A stretch of DNA of 47,500 bases from the NCBI RefSeq assembly GCF_964340395.1, contig NC_135565.1, positions 15,067,209 to 15,114,708 on the forward strand, read 5' to 3'. Shown here one piece after another: positions 1-9,482 of the stretch. Source of the DNA: Glandiceps talaboti (taxonomy: Eukaryota > Hemichordata > Enteropneusta > Spengelidae). Position numbers and translations under genes: made by a program. How positions within the stretch are numbered: the first letter of the stretch is position 1; each line of letters opens with the position of its first letter. The notes under the pieces were generated by a model. That model had not been told where the DNA came from. It did not search any database and was given only the letters and a program-made list of their open reading frames with translations.

Positions 1-596
1 TGAATGAATGCAGTGAACTATACTAGGTCATTCAAATCAGTGTGTATTCAATCTCAGTACAGATTTTAGATTAATTTTTACAGTAAGTGGTCCATTTGGA
101 CTACCAGAATTGTGTAGATATGTACCTACATGTCTTGAAGGACTAACACTGCTACTGTATTTCAGCTATCCTAAATGCCATATTTTTTTGAATTTTCATA
201 TAATAAGCAACAATTAGTGAAAATTAAAAAAAAAAATGGCAGGTAGGATACGGTAGTTGAAGTAGTATAGTACCCTTAGTCCTACAAGACCCCAGGTAGG
301 CTACATTTTTGATGGTCCACAGCATTATGTCAGTTGCAATGTTATTTGTGTCATTGGCACCCCCCCCCCCCCCATTACGATTTTCTGCATGTGTAGAAAT
401 GCACAAATGGAGATAGAAGTTGTCAAAATTACTGAACTAAATTTTGCTGTAAACACAAAATCTGAATCATCATACTGGCTTACATGTACTTCTGAAGGTC
501 TGTCATTGTTTTAATTGATTGCACAATGACTGTGACCAGGTCCAAAAATGAAAATTCAGTGATCATGGTAGTCAAGACCACTACATTAAAACTCTT

Positions 597-618
597 GGGG
601 GGGGGGGGGGGGGGGGGG
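597..618 (+). repeat. 22 bp G homopolymer
   Basis: Uninterrupted run of 22 G. A 14 bp C run lies at 360-373, 224 bp upstream, so the two tracts could pair with each other or each form a G-quadruplex on opposite strands. Such runs are prone to length error in sequencing, so the exact length is uncertain. Confidence 0.9.
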
Positions 619-885
619 TTATACATGTACATGTACAAGTAGTTACATGCATATTGTACATTATACAGGTGTGTTGATTCCATTGGAATTGTCCTTGAGT
701 TTATACCAAAGTAACTAAAAATTAATCCACATTGAGGTTTTTTATTGTTGTATATGACCTTGGCTAGTAAAGTTTTATACAAATTGTGACCTTGAACTAT
801 TCACCCTGTAGGCTATGTTTTAGATATACACATGTATCAATAACATCTATACAATACAATAGAAGGGAAAAGTGTTGATGCATAG

Positions 886-924
886 AGGTTAAAGGTCAAT
901 ACCCTATTTAGAGGTTAAAGGTCA
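886..924 (+). promoter_or_regulatory. Two DR1 nuclear-receptor-type half-site pairs
   Basis: AGGTTAAAGGTCA occurs at 886-898 and again at 912-924, 26 bp apart, inside a 17 bp direct repeat. It fits the DR1 arrangement (two AGGTCA-like half-sites with a one-base spacer) bound in animals by HNF4, RXR and related receptors. What I see is the exact repeated motif. That it is bound is inference. It could instead be a short duplication with no regulatory role. Confidence 0.35.
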
Positions 925-1337
925 ATTTAGGATTTACTCTAAGACTTATTTCTGTAGGTACACGTAACAATAAACAAGCTTTGTTTGAGTGGATGAATTT
1001 TTTTCTTTCTCTTCAGCGATGTTTCAATAATCCATAGTAAAAAGTTGCAACTCACAAAGGAGAAAAATGAAATATAGTTATGACATTTATCTGTCAAGAT
1101 AATGTAATTTGTAAAAGACAATTTTTGTATTGTTAGTTCAGATGATAAACTTCCAATTGCAAAATTCCTTTCTGATATATTTAAATCAAAACAGATTTTT
1201 CCAGCTGCTAATTTGTGAATGCTGCATTGTAACATTTTGTCTTTGCATTTACTATACCATGATTTCCTATAGCATGTAAGGTAATGAAGCATGTATATGT
1301 ATAATGTGTTATATGTGTGTGTATGTGTGCATTTGTC

Positions 1338-1372
1338 CGTGCGTGCGTGCGTGCTTGCATACGTACGTACGT
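1338..1372 (+). repeat. GTGC / GTAC tetranucleotide repeat
   Basis: Short microsatellite that changes from GTGC units to GTAC units. The GTAC part is self-complementary. Confidence 0.8.
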
Positions 1373-2422
1373 TTGGGAACCCAATCAAATTTTAACTGCT
1401 TACCACGGCACCCTTAAAAAAACACTGTTATTAACAGTAATACCAAAACTTATCAAGTGAATAGTGAAAAGTGCATGGTTAGACAAGTCTGAACAAATCA
1501 CACTAGTAGGTTAGATTATATTATAACTTTCACAACAGAAACCCTACGGTTAAAACCTGGCCATTGTATTGTATTTGATGGAAGTATTTCTATTTTGTTT
1601 CATTGTTTAATTCATATTTTACAAAATATGTACAGTGAAAATGAAATATTTCATAGTCACATCATTAATTTTTAGTATTAATATTGATAATCAATTTATG
1701 ACATATGGTGTCAGGATTTATGCATTTATTATTAAATATAAAGATAAATTATTATTATTTATGATTATTTATTTCATGTTCTAATAGTTATAGTATGCAA
1801 TATGATTATACATGTTGTACATGAAATATGTCATTGTTTGGTATGTTGACATAGCCTTCTCATTTATAGATATTTTATGATAAATATTAATTACATATTT
1901 ATTATCTAGAACCATATGTCTACCAACATATTCCTAATATGGACATACATGTGTGAGTCGTCTACTGTAGATGCTAATCCCTATAAGGAACTCAATTTTC
2001 TCCCCAGGATAGGTTGCACAGATGATTTACATATCAATAACTTGATAATTGATCAGCATGCATGTCCTCAACATTGATGAAGTACCAGCAACATTTTTAA
2101 GTTTATTTCCGAAGCGCATTCTACTTCGATATTATAAATTTCTTTTTAGCATTTTGATGTAGTAGCGTTAAGTATTCAATTCTTGAGCCATACTATCTCT
2201 TTATGACCATTACGAAGCCACAGTTGGATACCAGGTGAAAGCTTTGGTGAATTAAGTGAACATTTTGGTGCCAAACGAAGTTAAATTCATGAACTTAAAA
2301 CATAATGCTATCCTGTCAATGTTCTTGTAGGTGTATCATAACGTCACTAGGAATGAAAGGAGAAGTACTTAATTATACATTGTCAAATATTAATATCTAT
2401 GTTTGTTATTATATATTTACAG

Positions 2423-2500
2423 TTTACGGAGACCCAACCCCAACTGTCAGGACAGTTCTGGATATACGCCTCTACACCATGCTGTATTGAATAATCACAG
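2423..2500 (+). CDS. ANKS1: ANKS1-like exon: start of ankyrin repeat block
   Basis: Internal exon, 78 bp, between acceptor TTTACAG and donor GTAAGA. It opens with one base of a split codon, then 25 codons, and closes with AG, which forms a Ser codon with the first T of the next exon. The product ends in [19 protein letters not shown], the first helix pair of an ankyrin repeat (GYTPLHHA signature). From family knowledge, the ANKS1A/ANKS1B N-terminus has an almost identical stretch, and the preceding Pro-Asn-x-Asn-Cys is also shared. The protein is a cytosolic adaptor (Odin) with ankyrin repeats, two SAM domains and a C-terminal PTB domain, acting on Eph and growth-factor receptor signalling. 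The 5' neighbour exon is outside the window. A GATTA microsatellite starts within the donor site. Confidence 0.85.
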
Positions 2501-2502
2501 GT

Positions 2503-2562
2503 AAGATTAGATTAGATTAGATTAGATTAGATTAGATTAGATTAGATTAGATTAGATTAGAT
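2503..2562 (+). repeat. GATTA pentanucleotide microsatellite abutting a splice donor
   Basis: About 12 uninterrupted copies of GATTA directly after the exon donor; the repeat overlaps donor positions +3 onward. A related degenerate tract lies at 3016-3048. Confidence 0.95.
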
Positions 2563-2639
2563 ACGATAAAGTGTGCTGGTAGGTAAATTGACATGCTCAC
2601 ATCAAAAACAAGACCAAAGAAATCACCAACAGTGTTTTT

Positions 2640-2810
2640 TGCTAAGGTTGGGGAATCCCAGTAACAGAAAGGGAGAGAGGGGTAAAAATGGCAGTGATTC
2701 CCATAATTGAGTCTATGGTAATTTTGTTCAGGAATGCTGGTGCAATGACAGTGGAACCTTGGTAGTTTTTACCTACTTACCATCCTTAGCGAAAACACTT
2801 ACCAAATGCA
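2640..2810 (+). repeat. Diverged copies of the 73 bp GGGAAC...GGTAAAAT family
   Basis: Two stretches resemble the tandem unit at 38640-38999: one around 2640-2690 (GGGGAATCCCAGTAACAG then a GGTAAAAATGG) and one around 2750-2805 (GGAACCTTGGTAG, then TTTACCTACTTACCA and a CTTAGCGAAAACACTT). Order and spacing agree with the unit, identity is moderate. Confidence 0.55.
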
Positions 2811-3015
2811 AAATTCCAATTATGCAAATCAAAAAAGTTTTACCTAAAATCCAGTCATGTGGAGATTTTTGGCTTGCGCCTTTCTCCTACCATGCCTGGT
2901 ATTTCACTAAAGGCCATTCATTCATACCTAAAATTATATCATGATTTCCTGCAGTAACATTTAAATATGATAATTATGTTCACATCCTGTAGCTCAATCC
3001 ACTGAGTTTGTTCTT

Positions 3016-3048
3016 TAGATTAGATTAGATAAGTTTAGATTAGATTAG
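3016..3048 (+). repeat. Degenerate GATTA microsatellite
   Basis: Imperfect GATTA repeats interrupted by TAAGTTTA, 450 bp downstream of the perfect GATTA tract at 2503-2562. Confidence 0.85.
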
Positions 3049-3434
3049 TATAGATCTAATTACGTGGTCACACTAGTGATGTTATCTCGTAGTTGGCAAA
3101 TTTAAAAACTATGGGGAATTTGCACCTGCTTTCTGGCCAAAGCAAATGACCACTAGCAAAATGACAGGTGTAGTAGATGAAATGTGAAAGAGAGAAAAAT
3201 CACCATTCTAGACTATACAATTTAGACTAAAGCAACACCAAAATTGTCATGTGGGAGTTGGGGGTGGGGTGGGGTGGGGGGTGTTAGGTACATTGTGTAC
3301 ACTTTGCAAACATTTCTAAACACAGCTCTAATTGTGGTGGATATTATAACCCTGGTACAACACTTTGATTACACAGGTAGATTTGATCTACTTTATTATA
3401 CCACCCTTTAAAAAAGAACACTTTGAGATTTACA

Positions 3435-3479
3435 GCAGACATCTGGTCTGAAGAAGGTTATAGGTTAACAGATGTCTGC
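3435..3479 (+). repeat. Small perfect inverted repeat (11 bp arms)
   Basis: GCAGACATCTG at 3435-3445 is the exact reverse complement of 3469-3479, with a 23 bp loop. Function unknown. Confidence 0.7.
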
Positions 3480-3793
3480 CCTATAGTCTGCAAATTTATT
3501 TATCAGTCGATGTCATACTGTTACCATGACGTTTCTTAAGGTTACCATGACGTTTCCTATGGTTACCACGGCATTTGAACCACCATAGTTCAGAGAGCGT
3601 TGTGATTTACATATAGGTTGTCGTAAGGTTATATAGTCTTGTCAGGAATACTGAATGTCATCACAATTCTTGTTCAAACAAATAACTACAAAGTCTTTGT
3701 ATAAATTTATATAAACAATCCAGTGACAGTACTGTCACATCTTGTCATTATTTATATCTTGCAAATATAATTTATCTTTCAACTTTTCAATAA

Positions 3794-4003
3794 CATGTTT
3801 GGAGGTAATTTTTATAGTATAAATCAATATTATTCCGTAATATTTTTATTCATTCAGCCAAAAAAACATGAGTAACCTAAGTGGCTTTGTCATGACGAGC
3901 CATTAGCAAAAAAAGTGACAAAATCCTTAGGTCGATTATTTTGTGTGGTTGAATGAAGAAAAATATTGACGAATAAATTATATAATTATACCTCCTCAAG
4001 CAT
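3794..4003 (+). mobile_element. Foldback (long inverted repeat) MITE-like element
   Basis: The left arm (about 3794-3892) and the reverse complement of the right arm (about 3916-4003) align through most of their length. Shared blocks include GAGGTA-AATT, AATATTTTTATTCATTCA (AATATTTTTCTTCATTCA in the other arm) and a CCTAAG-TTTGTCA block. Total length is about 210 bp with a short centre. A second copy lies at 39826-40000 and shares GCTTGAGG-GTATAATTATAT with the right end. No transposase is present, so it is non-autonomous if mobile. No clear target duplication was found, so the family is not assigned. Confidence 0.65.
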
Positions 4004-4998
4004 AATTTATGAAAAATCAGGAAACAATGTCAATTTGGAATGTTTTGACTCATATTTTGAACTCAACAGAACCAATGACAAGGCCCCTTAGGTCAAACTA
4101 TTTTCCATCGCAATGAAATGTGTTAGGGAGTAATATGTAATTGTATAGTTTTATAAAGGTGGTGATCTGTTTGTCCTTGAATTTAATTTACAATACACAA
4201 ATAGCCCTGATTGATTATTATGTCAAAAACCAGACACGACCTTTGACATTGTCTAATTTACAAGTCGAAACTTATAATTTTTGGCCTTGGTCATGTTCAA
4301 AACACTGGTTCTGTTATTTTATAATGGCGAAATAGAGATTTATTATGACATTATCAAACAATGGAAAAGATAATATCTTTGAAATTTGTTTATGATTGAA
4401 CTATTATGTGAAGTGGCCATAAAACTGTTCTTATCAAATGCATGGAATGTAATAGTACTAATATAAATCTCGGTACTTCCAACTTGCTGTGCCTTGTGTT
4501 ATTAATCAAGTTTAGTTGTTTACTTCCCTGTTTGTAACAGGTTTCGTTCACGGTCTGATGTAGGTACATATAGTTGTAGGAAGATTAATCCTCAATGGCC
4601 CACTTTGGTTAATGATTGAAACTAGGGTGTGAAAGTAGGTGTCTGGCAAAGAAATAGTAAAAAGTTAGTCCAGAATAAAAGAATAATCCTATGTAATCTT
4701 ATGGCTCAGTCCACTGAGAAGATAACACTAATGTGAGAATTTAGGATTTTCATAATAACTTTCACCAAAGCCTTGTTAATATATTCATCATATATACTTT
4801 AATGATATTAATAATCAGAAATATTGGATAAAATTTGATTATATTAATTTGACAGGATATTGGATATACTATCACTATCAGATAATTATTAAAATATGAA
4901 ATTGATATCTGAATTTTGTTATGATTGATCATGACAAAGTAATTGTTGTAAAAATGAAACAATAACAGTTCCAGGTAGTGTTAACGTGTATGGTGTTT

Positions 4999-5295
4999 CA
5001 TGGCTCAAATTAACAGTCAGTAGTCCCATGTCCACAAACAACCAATTCTTGTCATGTGGCTACCATAATTTGCAGCTAGTAGCCCACTCAGACTACCACT
5101 GATTATGTGATGATTTAAAGGATGGAACATATAATATGGACATAAAGTATTTTTAATAACTCACATATTTTCGAATTTAGGAACTCTGTTTTTAATTCAG
5201 GAATATGGGACTATTGGTCACCATCCTTGGATACCAATATCTGAAATTGGTAGCCCACTGGGACTACCAAAGAAAAGATTTAATTTCAAGCGTGT
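4999..5295 (+). mobile_element. hAT-like MITE, copy 1
   Basis: About 297 bp, homologous along its length to 20778-21055. Shared blocks in the same order include AGTCCCATGTCCACA, ACCAATTCTTGTCAT, CTACCATAATTTGCAGCT, GGAACTCTGTTTT and CACCATCCTTGG. The ends are imperfect inverted repeats (start CATGGCTCAAATTA, end TAATTTCAAGCGTGTG). The terminal sequence resembles the CAGGGCTCGAAATTA end of the better preserved copy. No convincing target duplication survives here. Confidence 0.7.
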
Positions 5296-6169
5296 GTCTG
5301 TTTGTGATGTCATCATAAAAAGTCAGAAAGTCAAATTTGATTGATTACAAAGTACATGTAATATACAGATATATATTAATTGGTGTATTTGTTTACAACT
5401 GAATTTTGTACAATATTTGACAAAAATATTCATTTTGAAAAAAAATTAAAAATAAAGTAAAAAAATAGGCAGTGTTTTACTTTTGAAAAATAAAACTATA
5501 AAATACAACTGATACCTTTTTTGTAGTGTTAATAGTTAAAGTGAAAAACATTTTGAATGAAAATGTCATTTTTTGGGATTTTCCGTTTTCATGATATGTT
5601 TACTTGACTCGTTACGGACATAAAACAAACAAAATGGGGTTAAAAGTGACTGGATTTAGTAGAAAAACAAGGCAACATGCGTGAAAGTTAGAGCAATTTT
5701 GTTATACATGTACATGTAGCTGCAGTAGATATTACATATGGGATCATGAACTACAGTCTGATAGCAAGCTGTAGACACCCTAGAGTATACAGTAAGATTC
5801 TTGCAGTAATTGATGTAAATTGATCTTACAATCGGATACATAGCAAAGTGGTAACGCTTCAAGACTCACGCGTCAAAGACTCACGCTTGACTTGACTTGA
5901 TACAGGGCAACACGACATGCCTCAAGTCACATATTTCATGGTTTAAGATTTCAGTATTTGGCCATGAAACCCAACTGTAGTGTGTGTTGTATGAAACCAG
6001 CAGTTTTAATAACATTCCAGCAATTGACCAATTATATATACATGCATTCAGAATTTAGACAATTTGTCATCAAGCTTTTCCCAGTCAGTGGGCATATTTG
6101 TTAACAATTACACACAGCTACACTATTACATATAGCTAGATTCAAACTAGACTGTAAGATATGTGTGTC

Positions 6170-6255
6170 ATTCAATCCTCACCAGCCTACTCTCACCTGC
6201 CTGGGAACCAATGTGTGAGGGCGCCCCATCATGGCGTACCTCACAGACTAAATCC
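6170..6255 (+). repeat. Dispersed GC-rich repeat (GTGTGAGGGCGCCCC block)
   Basis: Contains CAATGTGTGAGGGCGCCCCA followed by TCATGGCGTA. A related tandem pair is found at 16190-16290. GC content is well above the surroundings, so it is probably a fragment of an old element. Family unknown. Confidence 0.55.
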
Positions 6256-6679
6256 AGACCATGTGTATACTAATATTCAATCACAAGCAGATTCACCATT
6301 TTTTAAGTGATCAGCAAAAAATTGAAAATTCTCGAGCAATTGAAATTTTCACAAACTTACAAATGACATTTGTCACTGTAACAGTATACATGATTGTACA
6401 AATGTAGTCGGTACATATTAAATTTCACATATTTATTGTTCCTAGAATACAGGAAATCAGAACACATGTATCTGTATTATGTCAGTTTCAGTTTCAGTAG
6501 TAATTTCAGTGTATACATGTGTACAAACTTTTGTGTCAGTATTTTGCCTATATACTAGATGTGAATATTCTTTTCACTTCCAACATTACAGCAATTTTAG
6601 GATGTCATGTCGCAAAATAACTTGTTTGCATCTTACTATTAAAATACAAATAGATCATAGAATATAGATGTGTGTGTAT

Positions 6680-6718
6680 AGGCCATAGTACTGAATAAAG
6701 CTTTGATTGATTGATTGA
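6680..6718 (+). mobile_element. Possible retroposon 3' end with TTGA tail
   Basis: AATAAAGCTTTGATTGATTGATTGA: an AATAAA at 6694-6699 followed by a TTGA tandem tail to 6718. AATAAA plus a short tandem tail is typical of the 3' ends of some LINEs and the SINEs they mobilise. I see no reverse transcriptase or tRNA-like head upstream, so this would be a severely 5'-truncated copy. It is unlikely to be a real gene terminator inside this intron. Confidence 0.45.
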
Positions 6719-6957
6719 GATGTATGTATACTGTATGTGTTTTGTCGATATGTGTTTTGTCAGTAGCACCCTCATCCACTGAATTGGTCTAGTTCCTATA
6801 CAGTATCATCACGATTTATACCTTGACTCACAGAAACCACAGTTAGCATACAGACTATCACCAAATAGGCTTTTACGAGAACTAGAACACAAGTAGAAAT
6901 AGAGGTAGAAGTAGACAGTGTGAATGAAATGTGATAAAAAACTTAACGTTGTATTTC

Positions 6958-6961
<4 letters not shown>

Positions 6962-6989
<28 letters not shown>
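6962..6989 (+). repeat. TA dinucleotide microsatellite
   Basis: Fourteen uninterrupted TA units. Confidence 0.95.
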
Positions 6990-6992
<3 letters not shown>

Positions 6993-7022
6993 TATCAGTG
7001 TCTATGTTTAGTGTGATAAGCA

Positions 7023-7160
7023 GGTAAAATCTACCTGAGTTCCCCTGTTATTTTACCAGGGTGCCCCACCAAAATTATGGTACAATGTATATAAATTATT
7101 GGAAACTATGCCATATTTCCCCTTTCTGTTACCAGGGTTACCAAACCTTAGCAAACACAT
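7023..7160 (-). repeat. Dispersed copy of the 73 bp family, opposite orientation
   Basis: The reverse complement of 7023-7066 reads CTGGTAAAATAACAGGGG, then AACTCAGGTAGATTTTACC, very close to the unit of the tandem array at 38640-38999. A second, weaker unit follows to 7160 (reverse complement ACCCTGGTAACAGAAAGGGG). A stretch near 7065-7085 also matches the reverse complement of 33303-33328. Confidence 0.6.
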
Positions 7161-7681
7161 TGAGTGTACTATAAATGAAGGCAGAATTAATACAGATGGC
7201 AGGTTGGTTTTTGAATTATGTGTAGGGTATATTTTACTGTCTTTCACTGTCTTCTAAGCATTATAACCCACCACTGATACCTACCAGTTTCTTGTGATGT
7301 ACCAAAATTTGGTGTTACCTACCGGTACTGACAATATGGACTCATAAGAAATCCCAGATGTATCATTTTGACCTATCACAAAGAATGTTGTATTTTAATT
7401 TTATTAGAAGGTACATTGTTATTGTCCTGTTAAAAAATAAAGTTGGAAATATATGTATTTTACATGTATTTGCATATAGTATACTTAAAATATTTACATT
7501 TTGTAAAAATTTAATATTATAGTTTATACAGGCTGAAGTGATGAAGTTAGCAGCATATTTATTTTTAAAAAATGAAAATAGATTTCCAGTCAAGTATTGT
7601 ACATGAATACATTTATGTATGTAGTAAAGTTACTGGTAGAGTGGTAACTGGTTAGACAATGTACAAGGACACAGTACAGTA

Positions 7682-7694
7682 AGGTCAAAGGTCA
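7682..7694 (+). promoter_or_regulatory. Perfect DR1 motif AGGTCAAAGGTCA
   Basis: An exact match to the DR1 consensus (HNF4/RXR type). Another exact match is at 16875-16887, and close variants are at 886-898 and 912-924. Occupancy is not shown by sequence. Confidence 0.35.
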
Positions 7695-8019
7695 TTGTGT
7701 GTTGTGTCCCTGTCAATGTATTTATATCACATTTATAATTTGGTATTCAGTGTATCAATACAACTCTTTGGTAACATAATCATGATCTCATAGCTAGATA
7801 AAGATAGCAATGCATTGTGATAATATGAATGTGTTAAGAAATAGTGAGGGTCCTTCATATTTTGTTCAGGGGTTGATATGACATTGTAGTTGTACATGTA
7901 AAAATTACAAGAGGGTTCATTGTCCCTGTTACTTTCTTCTGAGAGAATACAGAAATTACAAGAGGGCAACGTCCCCTGTTACCTTGTTCAGAGAGAACAC
8001 TGAAATATCAACGTGTGTT

Positions 8020-8020
<1 letters not shown>

Positions 8021-8051
<31 letters not shown>

Positions 8052-8052
8052 G
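8021..8052 (+). repeat. GT tract followed by 18 bp G run
   Basis: Seven GT units run directly into 18 G. Likely G-quadruplex former and unreliable in length. Confidence 0.9.
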
Positions 8053-8393
8053 CTTTATCAATACCCATGTTACCTACATTTTTGTAGCTCGGAGAGAATT
8101 CTACATTACTGAAATTACATGAAAGTTATACATGTACGTAGAAAATGGATACTTATATGTTTTCATGCCTGATGTTGTGATAAATGTACATGTAACTTGA
8201 TACAATTGCTAATTTTTTGTCAGACAACAGTGACTATTATACCAGTAATTGTTGGCTATAAATCAGAAAGTGAATGGACAAAAAATGTAATGTGTTTAAT
8301 TTCATAATTACTTCAAAAGTTGTAACATTTTGTGAATGGTCCAACTCCAATCAATGGAAATATTCATAATATCATAACTAGGCAAAGCCCATA

Positions 8394-8618
8394 AGCTTGC
8401 GCAGGGTAGATTCATTTGTGACCGGCTGCCTCATGATGTTATTGTAGATAGCACCCTCTTAGTAGAGAATGCGCATAGAATATAGCATGCGCATACGTAG
8501 TCATTGCACCGCAATGCATCCTTGGGTAAAACCACCCAACAAAAGTTGCATAGTATATACGGTAGGACGCACATGCATGTACTAGTCATTGAGGCACTTC
8601 ACAGCCTCTGCGCAAGCT
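8394..8618 (+). mobile_element. MITE-like element with AGCTTGCGCAG terminal inverted repeats
   Basis: AGCTTGCGCAG at 8394-8404 is exactly inverted at 8608-8618. Weaker inverted similarity continues inside (CTGCCTCATGA against TGCCTCAATGA). The 225 bp segment is distinctly GC-richer and CpG-richer than its flanks, for example GCATGCGCAT and ATGCGCATAG. No coding capacity. I could not find a clear target site duplication, so superfamily is open. Confidence 0.5.
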
Positions 8619-9298
8619 GTTACACACTTCTAACTACCTTGATATGATTTGTGAGAGCCCATTATTACTAATCACAAAAAAAATTAATTCACATCAATAT
8701 CAAAACTTTTTTTCAGTCATAATCACAGATTCTATAGACCATCATGATATAAATTAACAGTAGTTTCTGTGAATAAAAAACATGTAAACCTTTCCTGCAC
8801 CAAGATTCTTTGTTTGTTTCCTCCCCTGCCAGATGACTTTAAATATTGATAAAATACACAGTTTTATAATCCTGTTAGTGGAATACCTAAATTTTAACAG
8901 GATTAGTGTTCATCATTGCACGTTTTGTGATTTCCATGTGTTGTATTGATTACATATTTTAGAGGAATTTGGTTCTCATTGTCTATTTTATAGTAATTAA
9001 CACAAAATCTATAACTTAGTAGAGATATTACATGTATGTATGCCATCAAATAGTTGAATGTCTCAGTATGTGGTGTACAAGGTGCACTGTCTTTCACCCA
9101 AGTCTGTGAAAGTCTTTACTCCAGTTACCATGGACTGTCAAGTTGTCAAGTTATGTGAACCTTCAAACCAAAAATACAGGATTTCTTCCCTAATATTTCA
9201 TTTCATAACAATTATGTGTCTAAATTTCACATTATGATTCTGTGGTGTTGTATATGTATACATGTATGAATTAATTATTCAAAATCACAATTAATATG

Positions 9299-9482
9299 CG
9301 AGAATGAATGTTCATGGACTCTGGGTCCATACTAATGAAAATTTCTTCTCGCATTCAAAAAAATTTGAACACCAAAGTTTCACCGATGTCTCGTCTACCC
9401 TGACAATGCTAGCGAGACGTTGGCAAAAATTTTGGATTCCCTACCCAGACTTTTTTTACTCTCTGAGTAGAAATTTTCATTA
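9299..9482 (+). mobile_element. 184 bp insertion flanked by 13 bp direct repeats
   Basis: CACAATTAATATG occurs exactly at 9286-9298 and again at 9483-9495, immediately flanking a 184 bp segment. This is what a target site duplication looks like. The segment ends in ATTTTCATTA, and its last 18 bp (9465-9482) are inverted at 9333-9350 with one mismatch. It contains a GTCTCG...CGAGAC inner stem. There is no poly-A tail and no tRNA-like promoter. Thirteen bp is long for cut-and-paste DNA transposons and more typical of retroposition. Confidence 0.55.

Larger units (their letters stand above)
1..2422 (+). other. Upstream intron or flank of the ANKS1-like gene
   Basis: No coding exon is recognisable here. 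The first supported exon at 2423 begins with the last base of a split codon, so at least one more coding exon lies upstream of the window. This stretch is therefore probably intron. It holds a 14 bp C tract (360-373), a 22 bp G tract (597-618), a pair of nuclear-receptor-like direct repeats (886-924) and a GTGC/GTAC simple repeat (1338-1372). The rest is AT-rich unique-looking DNA. An N-terminal exon for the ANKS1 family (starting MGK..., followed by the first ankyrin repeat) was looked for and not seen. Confidence 0.65.

Noticed and set aside
6694-6699. AATAAA as the polyadenylation site of a gene
   Set aside because: No gene ends here; the TTGA tandem tail points to a retroposon end inside an intron.
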